A stretch of DNA of 64,000 nucleotides from the NCBI GenBank assembly GCA_001636815.1, contig AZHD01000016.1, positions 724,506 to 788,505 on the forward strand, given 5' to 3'. This DNA is from Niveomyces insectorum RCEF 264. Its lineage: Eukaryota > Ascomycota > Sordariomycetes > Hypocreales > Cordycipitaceae. The position numbers and the translations under genes were made by a program. The first letter of the stretch is position 1. The number at the start of each line of letters is the position of its first letter. Of the stretch, positions 1 to 12,700 are shown in pieces. The notes beneath the pieces are model-generated. The model searched no databases and was not told the DNA's origin. It was given only the letters and a program-made list of their open reading frames with translations.

Positions 1-2552
1 TGTAGGTTAAGTTTGATAAGTTTTTTGTGAGTCGTGTTCGTCGTGAGATTGTTGTGGTGCTGTTGCGTACGCCTGGGATTAACAACCAGCAATGTTGGCA
101 TCAATGCAACATCATGTAGTAAGAGTATTTGGAGTAGCCTACAAACAAAATTCAAAGATTCAACTGAAATCAAAAAAGGTACATACGACTTCTCCTGGCC
201 GGAACACGGGACGTCGACCCTCAAAAATCCCTCCCTACCTTTTCTTTGCTCGTATATAAAAGTCCGGGGTATCACACATACGATATAGCATGAACGTCGA
301 TCACCTCCAGCTTGATGAACGACCCCATTTTTTTTTATTTGAATAACGCAGTTCTCAAAGAAAGGATATTGTTTCTCAGCTTGGAGAGAGGGTGACCTTA
401 AACTGGCTGACGAGGTGATACCATTTTTTTTTGGTCCTCTGTGTTAGAGTAGAAAGTGAAATAGCAGAAGAACGGTAAGAAAAAGAAAAGGCAACAAAAA
501 GCTGGAGCCGACATTGCCTACTATACAGCCCGAAGGGAAAATAATACGCGCCGCGTTAAGATCAGGGGTTCGTCGACGGCACGCAAGCGAATCAGAGCCG
601 CAGAAATAGATGAAAGTGAGGAGACCAGAGGCCGCACACATGAACAGGTGGACAAATGAAAATAGAAATGTAAGAAATGGGAAACCTGTTAAGGAAATAA
701 AATAAGAGAAGGATATAACAGGGCAAAAAAAAGGAAAAGAAAAGAAAAGAAAAGCTGGAGGGGCGGCTGGGTTTTTAATATACACGACTCTGCAATTTTG
801 ACGCTTTGGCGGGTGCTCCATTTTTTGCATCTTCCCTTCCCTCACTCCCTCTCTCATACTTCTGCTATTTCTCTCCCTGCCTTTTTAATTGCTTTCTTCG
901 TTTGCTACTACCAATTTTTTACTCGCCGTTCATTTCCGCTCTCTCGTCCTCTGTTGTCCTCTTCAGTAATAGAACTCTCGCCTATTGACGGGCCAGTCAA
1001 ATTCCTTCATACATTTACAATGTACCATGACATTATACAAGACGAGGCCAAGCCTTTTTACACGTGTCGCGTCTTGAGGGACGGGGTGGGCCTTAGCACG
1101 TCTTTCTTCGTGGGTGATGCGGCTTTGCTTCGGCTCCTTTTGTTTCTCGTATATTTGTCTTCGGACGTCTAGTGTCGTCGAGGGACGACGACTAGTTGTA
1201 GATCATGGACCTACGTAATACAAAATAAATGAGATAGAAGGAAATAAGACATCGAACATAAGTAGTGAGCTGACAGAATAATTTTGTGTTTCGTTGATCG
1301 TATGTCTTAGTGCAAAGTATCATCTTGGGGTCCCTTCTTGTAACAATAAAAGAAAAAAAAGAAAAAAGCGCCGCAAAGGAGGAGGTGAATCAAAGCAACA
1401 TAATGCAAGCTGACCTGCCCAGGCTTCGAATAAAAAAAATAACTTGCAAAGGGAGAAAAACCAAGATCAGAACAAGACAATAAAATGAAGCACAACCTAG
1501 CCTATGAAAACAAAGGTAGAGAGACATTACAGGCCGCCCATCATTGGGTCACCTCAAATGACCCGAAGACGATCACAAGAGTCCCCTCGATCTGCGATCC
1601 GGGGTAAAGAGCAACAGAATTATACATCGGGTCTAGAGAAGAACAGATGACCACCAACATGAACGTCTACCGACGGGCCGCATTTTGTGCTTATGCCCAA
1701 AAAGGAAAGAAATGCTTCCCCTTTCGGAGCTCCTTGTATTTTTTTTTGCCTCCTGCGTTGTCTAGAGCCGCGTCGAATTCTTTGGTCACACCGCACCGGG
1801 AAATCAAACAAATACAGCAGGAGGGCCCACTCAAACCATCCGCCGCCTACAGATCTTGCTAAAGGATCTGTTTTTCTTCTTGCCTCCTCCACAAAATCTG
1901 GGGGTGATTGTGGCGAGATGTCGTTCCCGTTTTTCTGGAGGGCAAAGACCTGCATGTCATTTGCTTATCCTTGTACCGCAGGACTTTTTGTTTTCTTGCC
2001 CAAGAAAGAAGTCCTTTGCTATCTCTGTTATAGACCGTGTAACGTATGGTCGTCTCGTCTGGAGAACAGGGACGAAAGTGAAAGAAAAAAGCCAGAAAAT
2101 GGCTCATGCGGCCATTCCATATAAAAAAAAAGAAAAAAAATGCAGCTAAAGGCTCAACGCTCCCGGAACAGCAACAATCCGGCGGCCCGGGTAGTGCGCC
2201 ATTTTCTTCTCGACGACAAGAGTTGATACGTGGAGGGATTTTTTGTCCCGTTGTCTATCAAGCGAGACGAAAGCGGACAGAGTCAATAACAACCAAGTGA
2301 CGATGCATGCAGGCGATATGAGGCAGCAGGTAAAATGAAAAGAAAAACAAAAATGGGAAAAAAAAGGAAAATAGAGAAAAGAAAAGCCCGCATGGTTTCT
2401 GTATTCGCAAAGCCACTTACATGCGACGGCGTGCATGTAGACGGATACGATGTGTGTGCATTGAAGTGGGGAGCCGCGGCCGCTTGACGTTCGGACAATG
2501 CAAAGAAGACACAACCCGTCCCCCTTTTTTCCTTGTTCTTCTCCTCTAACCT

Positions 2553-2554
<2 letters not shown>

Positions 2555-2592
<38 letters not shown>
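2555..2592 (+). repeat. poly(T) tract, 38 bases
   Basis: This is an uninterrupted run of T directly visible in the sequence. On the minus strand it produces a misleading polylysine open frame. Its length makes it a likely source of length polymorphism or assembly error. Confidence 0.95.
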
Positions 2593-2594
<2 letters not shown>

Positions 2595-5350
2595 ACTTTG
2601 GCTCCGGCAGCACATGGCACAATGCCAGGTACAGAGGTCTGGCACAAGAAGGAAACGGAGAATAACAATCAAAGCGATCGTATTTTCCGGATGTATTCCA
2701 CGCGTGACTAGATACATCGGTTCCGGATTGAAGGCCGACAGAATCAAGGGGCACAGCTCGCACGGAGACGGCTTGCCAAGTCCGTGACGAACGTTAGCAC
2801 GCTTTATGAAGGAACTGCAGCCGTCTTTTTTTGAAGGGCACGCGATGTTCTCGGGGACCTAAAGCTTTTTTGCCTCCTTATAAGGTAGCTGGAGATAAAT
2901 GACGAGCTGCAATGAACGTTCTCTGGAGTTGTTGATGTAGAAAAATGGCAAGCTTTGACGAGAGGCGAGAACACAAGGCCCCTGTCAAGGACCGGCCCTG
3001 TCAAACGGTCTAGACAGGGAAGGAAAGGCAATAGAAATCAGGCGTGTTGATTTGGACAGAGGGGGAGAATAAATTAACTGCGGATTTCACTTCCACTGGG
3101 GAAAACTGTGGTCATGAGGCAGCGACAAGTTTGCCGCAGTGGCGCGTAACGGGACGATCTCGTGGTTATTACGACGAGAACCATGTAAAAGAGTAAATGA
3201 AGCTAAGATGTGGAACGACGTTTGATCGAACAATAATACGAAAGTTGAAGAGAAAAATTTTTTACAAAAAGGGGCGATATCAACAAACATCAGAGACGAA
3301 ACAGTCCAGACCAACAGCAAATGAACGACACAGATGAACCCTGGAAACGATGAAGCCAACAAAATATTTGCTATTTGTTTATGTCTTTTATTTTTTTTTC
3401 TGGTGCCCAGTCTATCTCGGTCTCCCAAAGGATGTAGATATTTAAAATGAAAAAAAAAAAAAATGAAATTGGCATGCCCTTAAAACGTAGACAGACACCA
3501 TAAAGCACAAGGACCACACAGGATGCCAGTATCAAAAGCCAGAAGATGGGCAGCCGGGCCCTTCCCAGTATTCGGATGCGAGATTGCGGGTTAGGAGATT
3601 GCGCCTGTCACGGGCGGTCGGGTTGTTGCTCGGCCAGAGGCAAGGCTGGCCGCAGAAACGGCCGGATGTCCAATTTCTTTGTATTTGGGCCCTGTCATGG
3701 CCGCCACGAATCCCTCGGTTCACATGACAAAAATTCATGCTGACCAACGTAGTAAGGCAGTAGCAGGGACTCAAAAATGGGGATGTCAATGTTATCACAA
3801 TTCATCGTCGTGGTCGTGGTCGTCGCCGCCGCCGTCGTCGTCATGCTATTGGGGGCGGCAACTCACGATGCTTAGAGAACGGGACATATAAGCAATTAAT
3901 GGAGTCCGGCGGAGGTTCGTTTTGTCTCCATTTCCTGTTACGACCCTTCAACAGCTGTTTATTCTCTCATATATACTCTTTTGATTTTTCTTTTTTTTGT
4001 TTATTTTTTTTTTACTTCTTAGTTTCTTCCCTGACCACATCCTTCTTACTGGCGACAATCCAACGAATGATGCACAATGCAAACTACATTGCTCCATTTC
4101 TGCTGCCAAGGACCCTTCCGTTCCCGTTGTCTCCTATTCTCCTGTCGGTTCCCTTTGCAATGGATTTCCCTGATCCTTGTTGTCTTCAGTAAATGAACCT
4201 GGATTACGCTGCTTCTCAGCCCCCCTTTTTTGCCTATCCCCCCTTACATCTACTTTTTTAAGGTTGCGTTTGCATGAATGTTCCTGGATTCCTTTTTTTT
4301 TCTTTCTCCGTTGAACCCGTGATCGACTGGTTCTGGTGATCAGAGAGTGCGCTGACGAAAGAAATCAATCCTTTGCATCTGGACACGTTTCCTCGTTACG
4401 AAACGGACCGCCAGAAAACGGCCGTTTTGGACCAGCCCGTCTTCCCATGTATGTACTAAGTATGTCACGTAGGTCGTCGACGTTGGCAGCGCGGCGCCAT
4501 CCGTTTCGAGCAGCCTAGCCTCGTTGCTACCGTTTCAGACTGGGGGGTCCCGCGGGAGATGCACTTCGATCTACACTACTACGGTACTTTTGTTCGTGCC
4601 AATGCAACCCCAGCATTTGTAGCTTTTCTCAACACGCGTGCTGCTGGACTTTCTCCTCTTTCCCCGCCCCTTGCCCCCTCTTTCCAAAGTTGGCAAGAAG
4701 CTGGGTGCACCCAGAGAAGGTCGTGAGCAAAACAACGAGTTCGCTGAGCGTTGCTGTCCGGTTTGGGAAGTCGCGGCTGTTAGAAACAAGCACTTGCAGC
4801 TGGCCTGCATATGCAACGCCCGTCTTGCCTTCCTCTTTTCTTTCGCCAGCATGTTCTGAGACGCTAGCGTCCCTGCCCTTTTCGGATGTCCTCGTATTAG
4901 TGTTCTGTCGTTGTTTCCCTCTCTTTAGGTACTTTCTCCTCGCGCCGGGTAAAAAGAACCTGCCACCAGTGGCGAAGGACTGCCTGCAGGGCTACACTCC
5001 TAATTACGAGGTAATACGTAGGAAGTATACTCGTATCGTAGGCCAAGCTGGGGCCACCATGCACAAAAAGTCCCGGCAACAAATGAGGAAACTACGGACG
5101 GCGGCGACATCGCGGGACGCCCGGCCACGATGCACGCTGGGGCAGGAGCGAGGTGCGCTGGTTTGCCCGTTCGCACTTTCCCACGTTCCTTCGCTTCCTT
5201 CCCTTTCCTTTCGCAGCCTGCGCAGTTGGATCTCCGAAAACTGAAACAGCCCGTCATCGCTCCTGCCAACAGACGACGGTCACAACGGACAGTCCTTCCT
5301 CATTCGACATGGCGCGTCCTACCTCGCTCTTTCTCTCTCGCTCTTTCTCA

Positions 5351-5375
5351 CTCTCTCTCTCTCTCTCTCTCTCTC
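5351..5375 (+). repeat. (CT)n microsatellite
   Basis: About twelve perfect CT units sit inside a longer pyrimidine-rich tract. No coding frame depends on it. Confidence 0.95.
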
Positions 5376-6853
5376 CTTCATCTTTTACGTTTTATTCCTT
5401 TTGCATGTGTAAGTCCGGACCGGATTAATTTACGCCGTCAAGGCAAGGGCGTACGCAAATCTATTTCCAAATGCCATCGCCGGGGGTTTTCCTTATTTGT
5501 CTCTTCTTAATTCCTCATTTCCTTTTCCCTTTCTTCCTTTCCCGGTGCTATGAGTGATACGACACGCCGAAATGCACACCACCACCCGTCCCACGCCCAG
5601 GAACGAGCATTGCACGGGGTGCCTGAGCCTGGGCCACCGAAGCAAAGCCGCTCGGCCATGCCGTCGCGGCGTCCTCGTGGCTGGTCAAGCAAGTCAGTAC
5701 CTGTATACAGGTCCCTTTCTCTTTTGCCCTTCACTGAAACTGTCTCTTCTCTCTCCACTCTCTTCTATAGCACAGGCAACTATAGCTGGCCTGCCCATAG
5801 CACGCAGCTCCACTTTACTCCTTCCTTCCTCCTCCTCCTCGCCTTCCCCACCCTTAAGAGAAGGCACGGCCAGGCGTCCCCTCTCCGCCATCCGCGCAGC
5901 GCACAAACACCCTCCATGACCGCCCGCCTCTTATACCTCGCCGTCCTCTCTTATACCTCCACCTTCCGCAATATACGCCACACCCCAAGCAGGCCGGCCG
6001 GCCTCTCACGACTTATGTACATACATGCCTATGTATCCCTTTGTACTCATGTACGTACCTCTTATACGCATCGCCCCAGCATCCGCCTATGCGCGCTCAT
6101 ATGGCCTATACGGGCGCCATATATGCATTCGCCCACAGCCAACACGGCATTGAGTGCGCTCAAGCCCAGCTGGTTTTTTGTTATTCTCTTTTTTTTTGTT
6201 CATTTTTTCTTTTCTTTTGTTCTCCATCTGTGTACCTTCATTCCTGTCTCTCACTTGTCTCTCCATCTATACTTGCGCCTCTCTTATACCCTCTATCTTC
6301 ATCGCCGCTTGTCTTTTTCTTTCTTTTTTTCTTCAACTTGTCTACTTTATATCAACCTTAGCGCTTGGGACTATACCGCCATCAGCTTGACCCTCTTATA
6401 TTCTCACAATTTTCTTTCATTTTTTCTGTTAATTTTTTATTCATTCCTGCTAACATAGACCATCCCTCGAATAGCCGTGTTACCCCCCCCGTGTCCATCT
6501 GCACGACGTCGCTCTTCCCTGCTTGTCTTTGCTTGCCTCTCCTCGTCTCCTTGTTTTATTTATTTATTTGTCTTCTCTTTTTCTCGTCTTTAGCTCTCTC
6601 CAGCTTCTTTCTCCACATCTCTCCCGTCCGTCAGTTCCCGCCGGGTCTCTCCTTGCTGCTTGCAAATTTTTCGTCTTTTATTCTTTTATTCTTTTAATCT
6701 CTTACTCTGGTTGCGAGGTACCTCGTCTCCTACATGCTTTTATTTTCTTTTCTCTCACCAAGGACATAAAAAAGGCGGACCGGTATTTTTTATTTTTTAT
6801 TTTTTGCTGCTTCCCCAGCTTTTCTCTCATCTTCACCTGCATCTCCGTGTAGA

Positions 6854-6860
6854 TATATAA
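6854..6860 (+). promoter_or_regulatory. TATA-like box
   Basis: The sequence TATATAA lies 239 bp upstream of the ATG at 7099 in a C/T-rich context. It would give a leader of roughly 200 bases that contains both short upstream ORFs. Its function is inferred from sequence and position only. Confidence 0.4.
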
Positions 6861-6953
6861 GTTCTCCGTCGTCCACCTTCCCTTCATCCTCTCCTGCACA
6901 GTTCAGTCTCGGCTATTCCACCAGCGCCTCCGTCTTTTGTTTTATTCTTGTTC

Positions 6954-6974
6954 ATGTCTTTGCTTTTATCTTGA
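6954..6974 (+). promoter_or_regulatory. upstream ORF 1 (six codons plus stop)
   Basis: ATG followed by five sense codons and TGA lies in the presumed leader of the regulator and ends 124 bp before its start codon. It is in a different frame from the main ORF. It is the first ATG after the TATA-like element, so a scanning ribosome would meet it first unless a leader intron removes it. Confidence 0.35.
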
Positions 6975-7027
6975 TCAGTCTTTTTTTTCTTTTTCTTCTT
7001 CTTCTTCTTCTCTTGGCCTTCAATTTT

Positions 7028-7045
7028 ATGTATTCTTTTCGTTGA
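7028..7045 (+). promoter_or_regulatory. upstream ORF 2 (five codons plus stop)
   Basis: This second minimal upstream ORF (ATG, four sense codons, TGA) ends 53 bp before the main start codon. Together with the previous one it could reduce or condition translation of the regulator. A leader intron ending at a nearby AG (for example around 7047) could splice it out, and this cannot be decided from sequence. Confidence 0.35.
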
Positions 7046-7098
7046 CAGCGGCAAGGCTTCTACCTCTCTCTTTTTTTTCCTTTCTCAAATCCACCAAC

Positions 7099-9716
7099 AT
7101 GGCTCCCACTGCTCCCGTGCCTACACAGGCAGGCATGTTCCACACATTCCAGGGTGTCACCCCACGAAAGCAGTCAACAGATTCCCAGGACAGCTCAAAA
7201 TCAGTCGGACATTCTGCGTCCAAACGTGTCACCACGCCACATGCTTGTGCCGAATGCAAACGCCGCAAGATGTAAGTTCCATCGTCTCCCAACATCTCCC
7301 TCGCCACGGCATCTTTCCTGGGCTATCTTGTGCTCACAAAACGATATTCAGCCGGTGTGACGGCCAGCAACCCTGCGGCCAATGCCTGTCCAGTCGCGCC
7401 CCAAAGCGATGCTTCTACGACAAGCACCGCCAGCGCGTCATTCCCTCACGGAAGACGCTGGAGGCGCTGTCTAAATCACTGGAGGAGTGCCGGTCCATTC
7501 TGAAACGGTTGTATCCCAATCAAGAGGTCCACACACTGCTGCCCCTTTCCCGCCAAGAACTTCTCGCTCGCCTTGATCGACCGGCCGGGGATGCCAACGT
7601 CTCGGCCCTTCCCTCGCCGCCGCTCAACACCCCGCCTATGGGTGACGACCTCCAATCGCCTATGTGCCTCAAATCTGAGCGGACGCTCTCCAGCCTCGAG
7701 CAAATCCCTACGCGGGACACTGAATGGGACGAAGAGCGTCGGGGGCACGATCCAATCCCGGCTGAGGCCGACGATGTCAACGCACTGTCCCTGTCTGTGG
7801 ACCGCCAGACCTCCTACCTCGGCGCGTCGTCCATCAAGGCGGCTCTCATGGTTATGCTAAAAGTGCAGCCGGCTCTGCGCAACACACTAGCGGCTGCACC
7901 CATCCACAATGGCGTCGAAATCTCGCACAACATGACTCCCCTCAACAAGCAGCAGCAGCAGCAGCAGCAGCAAACCCAGAGCCGGAACCAGCAACAAGCC
8001 CAGAAGCAACAACCGGCAAACAAAGCCGGCACGAGTACGGCAGTTTCTACCGCACGCAAAGAGCCCCAGCGCGTTCCCTGGTCTTGGAAGGGCCAGACGT
8101 TGATCGACGCTTACTTCAAGCGCATACACGCCTTCATCCCCATGCTCGACGAGACGGCGTTCCGCGCCGACTACCTCGAGGGCCAGCGGACAGATGCGCC
8201 CTGGCTGGCGCTCTTGAACATGGTCTTTGCTATGGGCAGCGTCGCCGGCACAAAGTCCGAAGACACGAACCACTTCAACTACTACAACCGGGCCATGGAG
8301 CACCTACCGATGGACGCCTTTGGCAGCAGCCATATTGAAACCGTGCAGGCGCTGGCCATTGTTGGCGGCTACTACCTACACTACATCAACCGCCCCAACA
8401 TGGCCAACGCGGTGCTGGGTGCGGCCATCCGCATGGCCAGTGCGCTGGGCCTGCACCGAGAAAGCCTGGCGCACGGCGGCAACGCCGACGTCGCGGCCGC
8501 CGAAACACGCCGCCGCACGTGGTGGAGCCTGTTCTGCTTGGACACTTGGGCCACGACCACGATGGGCCGCCCGTCGTTTGGCCGCTGGGGCCCTGCCATC
8601 AATATCCAATCGCCGGAGTTTGGCATCGCGGCGGGCCGCGATTCCACCCAGCACGCCGGCATCCTGCCGCTCATCGAAAACATCAAGTTCTGCAAGATCG
8701 CGACGCAGATCCAAGACATGCTCGCCATCTCGCCGCTGCTGCGCACCGAAGACCGCTGTAGCCTGGATGCGCAGCTCCTGGGCTGGTGCCAGGGCCTGCC
8801 GTGGCTGCTGCGCACGACCGATCCCTGCGCCGAGCCGCTCTACATTGCGCGCTGCATCATGAAATGGCGCTACCAGAACCTGCGCATGCTGCTCCACCGT
8901 CCCGTGCTACTCGGCCTGGCATCGAGCGGGCAGACCCACGCACCCGAGTCGGAGATCGCGGCCGTCGAGACCTGCCGCGAGCTGGCCAAGCAGACCATCG
9001 AGGACATCTCCCGCGAATGGTCCCGCAACCAAATGTCCGGCTGGAATGCCGTGTGGTTCATCTACCAGGCCGCCATGGTGCCCCTCGTGTCCATCTTCTG
9101 GCAGTGGTCAAGCCCGCGCGTGCCAGAGTGGCACAAGCAGATCGAGTCCGTCTTGACCATGCTCGAGGCGATGGAGGAGTGGTCGCTGGCAGCGCGCCGC
9201 AGCCGTGAAGTGGTCTGGCGCATGTACGAGGCGTCGCGCCAACCAGGCTTTATGCAGCACCAGCAGCAGCAGCAGCGGCAGGCTGCGGCCCTGGTCCACG
9301 CAGACACCCCGCACCTCTCGCCGCACGACACAAGTGCCATGCTGCACCACCAACAGCAACAGCAACAACAACTTCAACAACACCAGCTTGCGCTTGGTGA
9401 CCAGTCGCATGGGCTCATGCTTACAACGGCCATTGCGGCTGGGTCCGCGACCAGCGACACCGAGTCCTTCCACATGTCGCCAATTGGCTTCGAGTCCGAG
9501 ATGGGCATGCTCGGGATGCTGGACCAGCAGGGCCTGCTAGATCTTGACGGCATGTTTTGGGGCCAGGCGGAGGAAGACGAGTTCGCCGCGGCCGCAGCTG
9601 CGGCTGCCGCGGTCGGGGTCCCTTACCACCACAACAACGTTCACGACAATATGATACCCATGGATTACAACATGATGAACAACCACGCAGCGGGCGCGTT
9701 TTCTTTTGTGCACTAG
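7099..9716 (+). CDS. Zn2Cys6 fungal-type transcription factor, CLR-2/ClrB/ManR-like
   Basis: The product is a DNA-binding activator of about 845 residues. The two exons are 7099-7271 and 7352-9716, and the 80 bp intron splits codon 58 inside the zinc cluster. The cluster has the canonical spacing C-x2-C-x6-C-x5-C-x2-C-x8-C (Cys 50, 53, 60, 66, 69, 78). It is followed by a basic linker and a short heptad-like segment. A fungal-specific transcription factor domain (PF04082 type) runs from about residue 311 to 560 and contains the characteristic LGLHRES motif near residue 423. Glutamine runs near residues 260-285 and in the C-terminal 200 residues resemble activation or flexible segments. From memory, the zinc cluster and the NRPNMANAVLGAAIRMA segment resemble CLR-2/ClrB/ManR, regulators of cellulase and mannanase genes. 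The class is certain; the orthology is inferred and not proven. The ATG at 7099 has a good context (CCAACATGG). Confidence 0.9.
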
Positions 9717-12700
9717 TGTTTTCACTCGCACCTTTTATTTTATCTTGTTTTTTTTTTTTTACGATGACGTTTGCTTTACTCTCGTTTATCACGCTTTATG
9801 ATGCGCTCGTTACGACATTCGTTTGACTTTCACTACTACCCTCTGCGTTCTCTTTTATGAATACGTTTTCTTATCTTCAATTTTGTCTATTATTCGATTA
9901 TGGAATGATTGGGATAAATGTTGTCAACGGCGTTGGGTGGTTTGCAGGGTTGTAAACCCTCTTGATTTTTTGATTTTTTTTCTTTGTTGATTTCTTGTTT
10001 TTTCCCTACCTATCCTGCGCCAAAATATCGCGTTTTATTCGTCTGGTTTCTGAGTGGCTACTACTTGTCTGCTTGCTGAAGCTGAATTTATTTCCTTGAC
10101 TAATTTTGTTTTGTTCCCTGCAATACTTATATATTGGGAAAGTGAAAAAAAGGAGTTGCGCCGGAAAATAAGACCGAAAATGAAGTTGGAGCTGTTTTCC
10201 TCGTTTGAACCTGCGGTGGTCTTTCATCCCACCATTCTACGTTATAATTGTTGCGCGTGTTAATGGTCAATTTCCAGTTGCCTTGTCTTGTTTTGAGTTG
10301 TCAATTGCGTTTCTTTGTCAGGGGTAATAATCCGGCAGGTAATGACACTAGAGAAGACGGGAGGCAGAGAGGATTGACGAGGATGGCAAGGAAGGAAATA
10401 CCCGAAATGAGCGACGGGCAACGGGATTTGGGGAGAGCGAGCGCGCGTTGATCTCGATTTTGGTTTTGCCATGTCTTGTCCTACTGTCTGAAGTAATTCT
10501 CAGCTTAATTGCACTTGTGATCCATCTTTGCATGTGTCTTCTTGTGTATAGCTTGTCTGTGCCAGTTCCTTCGAGTGGCAGTTGGCCGTTGACTTTTTAC
10601 GACTAGGGTTGCAGAGGAAGAGAGGCTTGGCTGCCGTTGGTCGGTCTTGCTCCCACTCCGACAATGCCTTTAATACGTGCACTCTATGGAAAAGCGGGAC
10701 GAGGAACAAGAAAAAAAAAAGAAAAGAAGAAGAACAAATCCCGCGTTCTCCATCGGATGCATGCCCACAGACTGGACAAGCCGAGCACGGCCGGCTCTGA
10801 AACGAGACCAAGAAAGAAAAAGAAAGAGGAGCGAAAATACCAACAGTCTGTGCCTCCTCCTTCACGTATATGCTCAGTTGTATATTCAGCAATATCGTTT
10901 GGTCTCCGGGGAGGTTTTTACGGCTGTGCGGAGGCACACCTCAGAATGGGGTTTTTTTTTTGTCTTTTCGTTTTTTTTTTCTTGCATTTCTTCTTGCTTC
11001 TCCTTTACAGAAATGCTGGAGACCACTATAGAGTGTGACGACCTTCTGCAACGCGCGCCGATGCCAACCCTCTCGTCCTCTGTGCTGCTGCACTTCATAT
11101 GGCCAGACGGCCCGGCTGGCAGTCATCCTCCTGTCCGGGCCCCCATACACATGGCGGTCCCCCGCCCGCTTCCAAGACGCCGTTCCAGTTCGTCCCCTGA
11201 GTTTGCTTCCCCGCATTTTGCACTCGTACGAAGTACTGCGACTACATACATTCAGAGTAGTACTTGCTCCTTTCTCTGAGCATGCGAGGGAGGACACGAG
11301 CAGCCCTCCTCTGGCCTTGCTTGAAGTCGATAAAAAAAATCGAATACATTACGTGCAGCGCAGCTTCATTTACACCCATGTGGCTTTTTTAATCGATCGT
11401 GTCACACGGTTTGACGTGGACATCCCACCCTCTCTCTCTCTCGTCTCTCATTTAAAAGTAAAATTTTTTTTTGTGGTCGGCAGTCCCCTCCCCCACACCT
11501 TTTTTTTTTCTTTATTTTGTTTTTCTGCGAGAGTCAAAAATTCACGGCATACACGGGAAAGTATCTCTGTTTTTCCTGGAGAAAAAAATGGATAGAGTCC
11601 ACTAAAGTCACAACGAAATAGAAAATGCTATGGCTTTCTGAACGCCGTGCCCTTTGAGATGGTTGGGGAGAGTCACCACCTCAGCAGTCGTAGGGGTCTA
11701 ACGAAGTTTAAAAAAATTGAAAAATATACCGAGAAAAAGCCCGAGAGTCGTTCTTTTCTTTCTCTTTACCGCCTTGCTTGTATCTTTACGTACTGAAGCC
11801 GAAACAGAGGCGTCACTGCACGTACCACGAATTAAGGTTTGGGCTGGTGGGGCGTAACCTGACCGGCGTGGTCAGCACGCTAAAAAAAGAAAGCGAACGA
11901 GAGACCCGAATAGGAAAGAGACAAGGGACTCGAGGAAGCACAAAAACAATGAAAAAAAGAAAGAAGGAAACCCCATCAGGTCTCGAGCCGGGGGAAAGGT
12001 TCCACAAATCCCGCGGAAAGCACCTGGTTCGCTTTTTTTTTTTTTTTTCTGCCAGCCACCCCGCAGACTTTCGTGTAAGTGCAACGGCATGCTCACTCAA
12101 CGTATTGCGGTATACCACATATATCAGACGTCTGCTATTGCTTTTTGTCCTGCCTCTTTCGCCCACATCCGCTTGCCCGTCCGTGCAACCCACGTATGGC
12201 CTCCAAATGGTTCTCATACGAGGGGCCAACAGGATGACCAGCCACTGCAAGTCGACGAAAAAGAACCGATAGCGTTTTTCTTTTGTCTCTTTTTTTTTCA
12301 AGTCTCATATACTTTTTTTTTATTCTGTGCGGCCGCAGCGTTCTTCCCTGTGTTATGACCGTCCTGTTACAGCAAGACAGACAACCTTTTTTTTGGTCTC
12401 GCTCTTGTAGAAAGCGCCATCATTCTTGAACATCTGGCTGCATTTTTCTATGCTTGTCATGATATTATCATGCTATTCGATGACTTTAAATATCCGTGTA
12501 TTTTAAAACGAGACGACAAGTAAGTGACCAAGCCCAAACAGAGAGCTGCCATCTTTGGGGAGGTCGTGAGAAGAAAATCCAGCCGTCGGCCTCGCAACAT
12601 TCATTCCCCGTTTTCTGCCGGAGAGAAAAAATGAGATAAAGAAGAAAAAAACCCTGAAACATGAAACACCCGCGGCGTGCCGGTCAACCAGTTTTTTCCT

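Larger units (their letters stand above)
1..5500. other. gene-poor intergenic region
   Basis: I see no convincing gene here. Open frames on both strands are short, Phe/Ser/Leu or Lys rich, and follow the T-rich or A-rich composition. They show no recognisable motif and cannot be joined through plausible splice sites into a family-like protein. The stretch holds a 38-base T run, a CT microsatellite and A/G-rich patches such as repeated GAAAA near 736-757. It may contain distal promoter sequence of the downstream regulator, or a non-coding transcript that cannot be recognised by eye. Confidence 0.6.
5501..7098 (+). promoter_or_regulatory. pyrimidine-rich promoter and leader of the Zn2Cys6 regulator
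   Basis: The plus strand is strongly C/T rich for about 1.6 kb up to the start codon at 7099, a composition common in promoters and leaders of regulated fungal genes. A TATA-like element, TATATAA, lies at 6854-6860, about 240 bp before the start codon. Two short upstream ORFs follow it. A 302-codon open frame beginning at 5550 is low in complexity and rich in Ser, Phe and Leu, so I read it as composition and not as a gene. The transcription start is not determined. Confidence 0.5.

Noticed and set aside
444..857. 137-codon minus-strand open frame
   Set aside because: Phe/Ser/Leu-rich translation of an A-rich tract, with no motif.
2146..2763. 205-codon minus-strand open frame with polylysine
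   Set aside because: The lysine run is only the complement of the T38 tract; the flanks show no protein-like conservation pattern.
5550..6458. 302-codon plus-strand open frame starting MSDTTRRNAHHHP
   Set aside because: It is rich in Ser, Phe, Leu and Tyr because the plus strand is C/T rich; it has no motif, and the region fits the promoter and leader of the gene at 7099.
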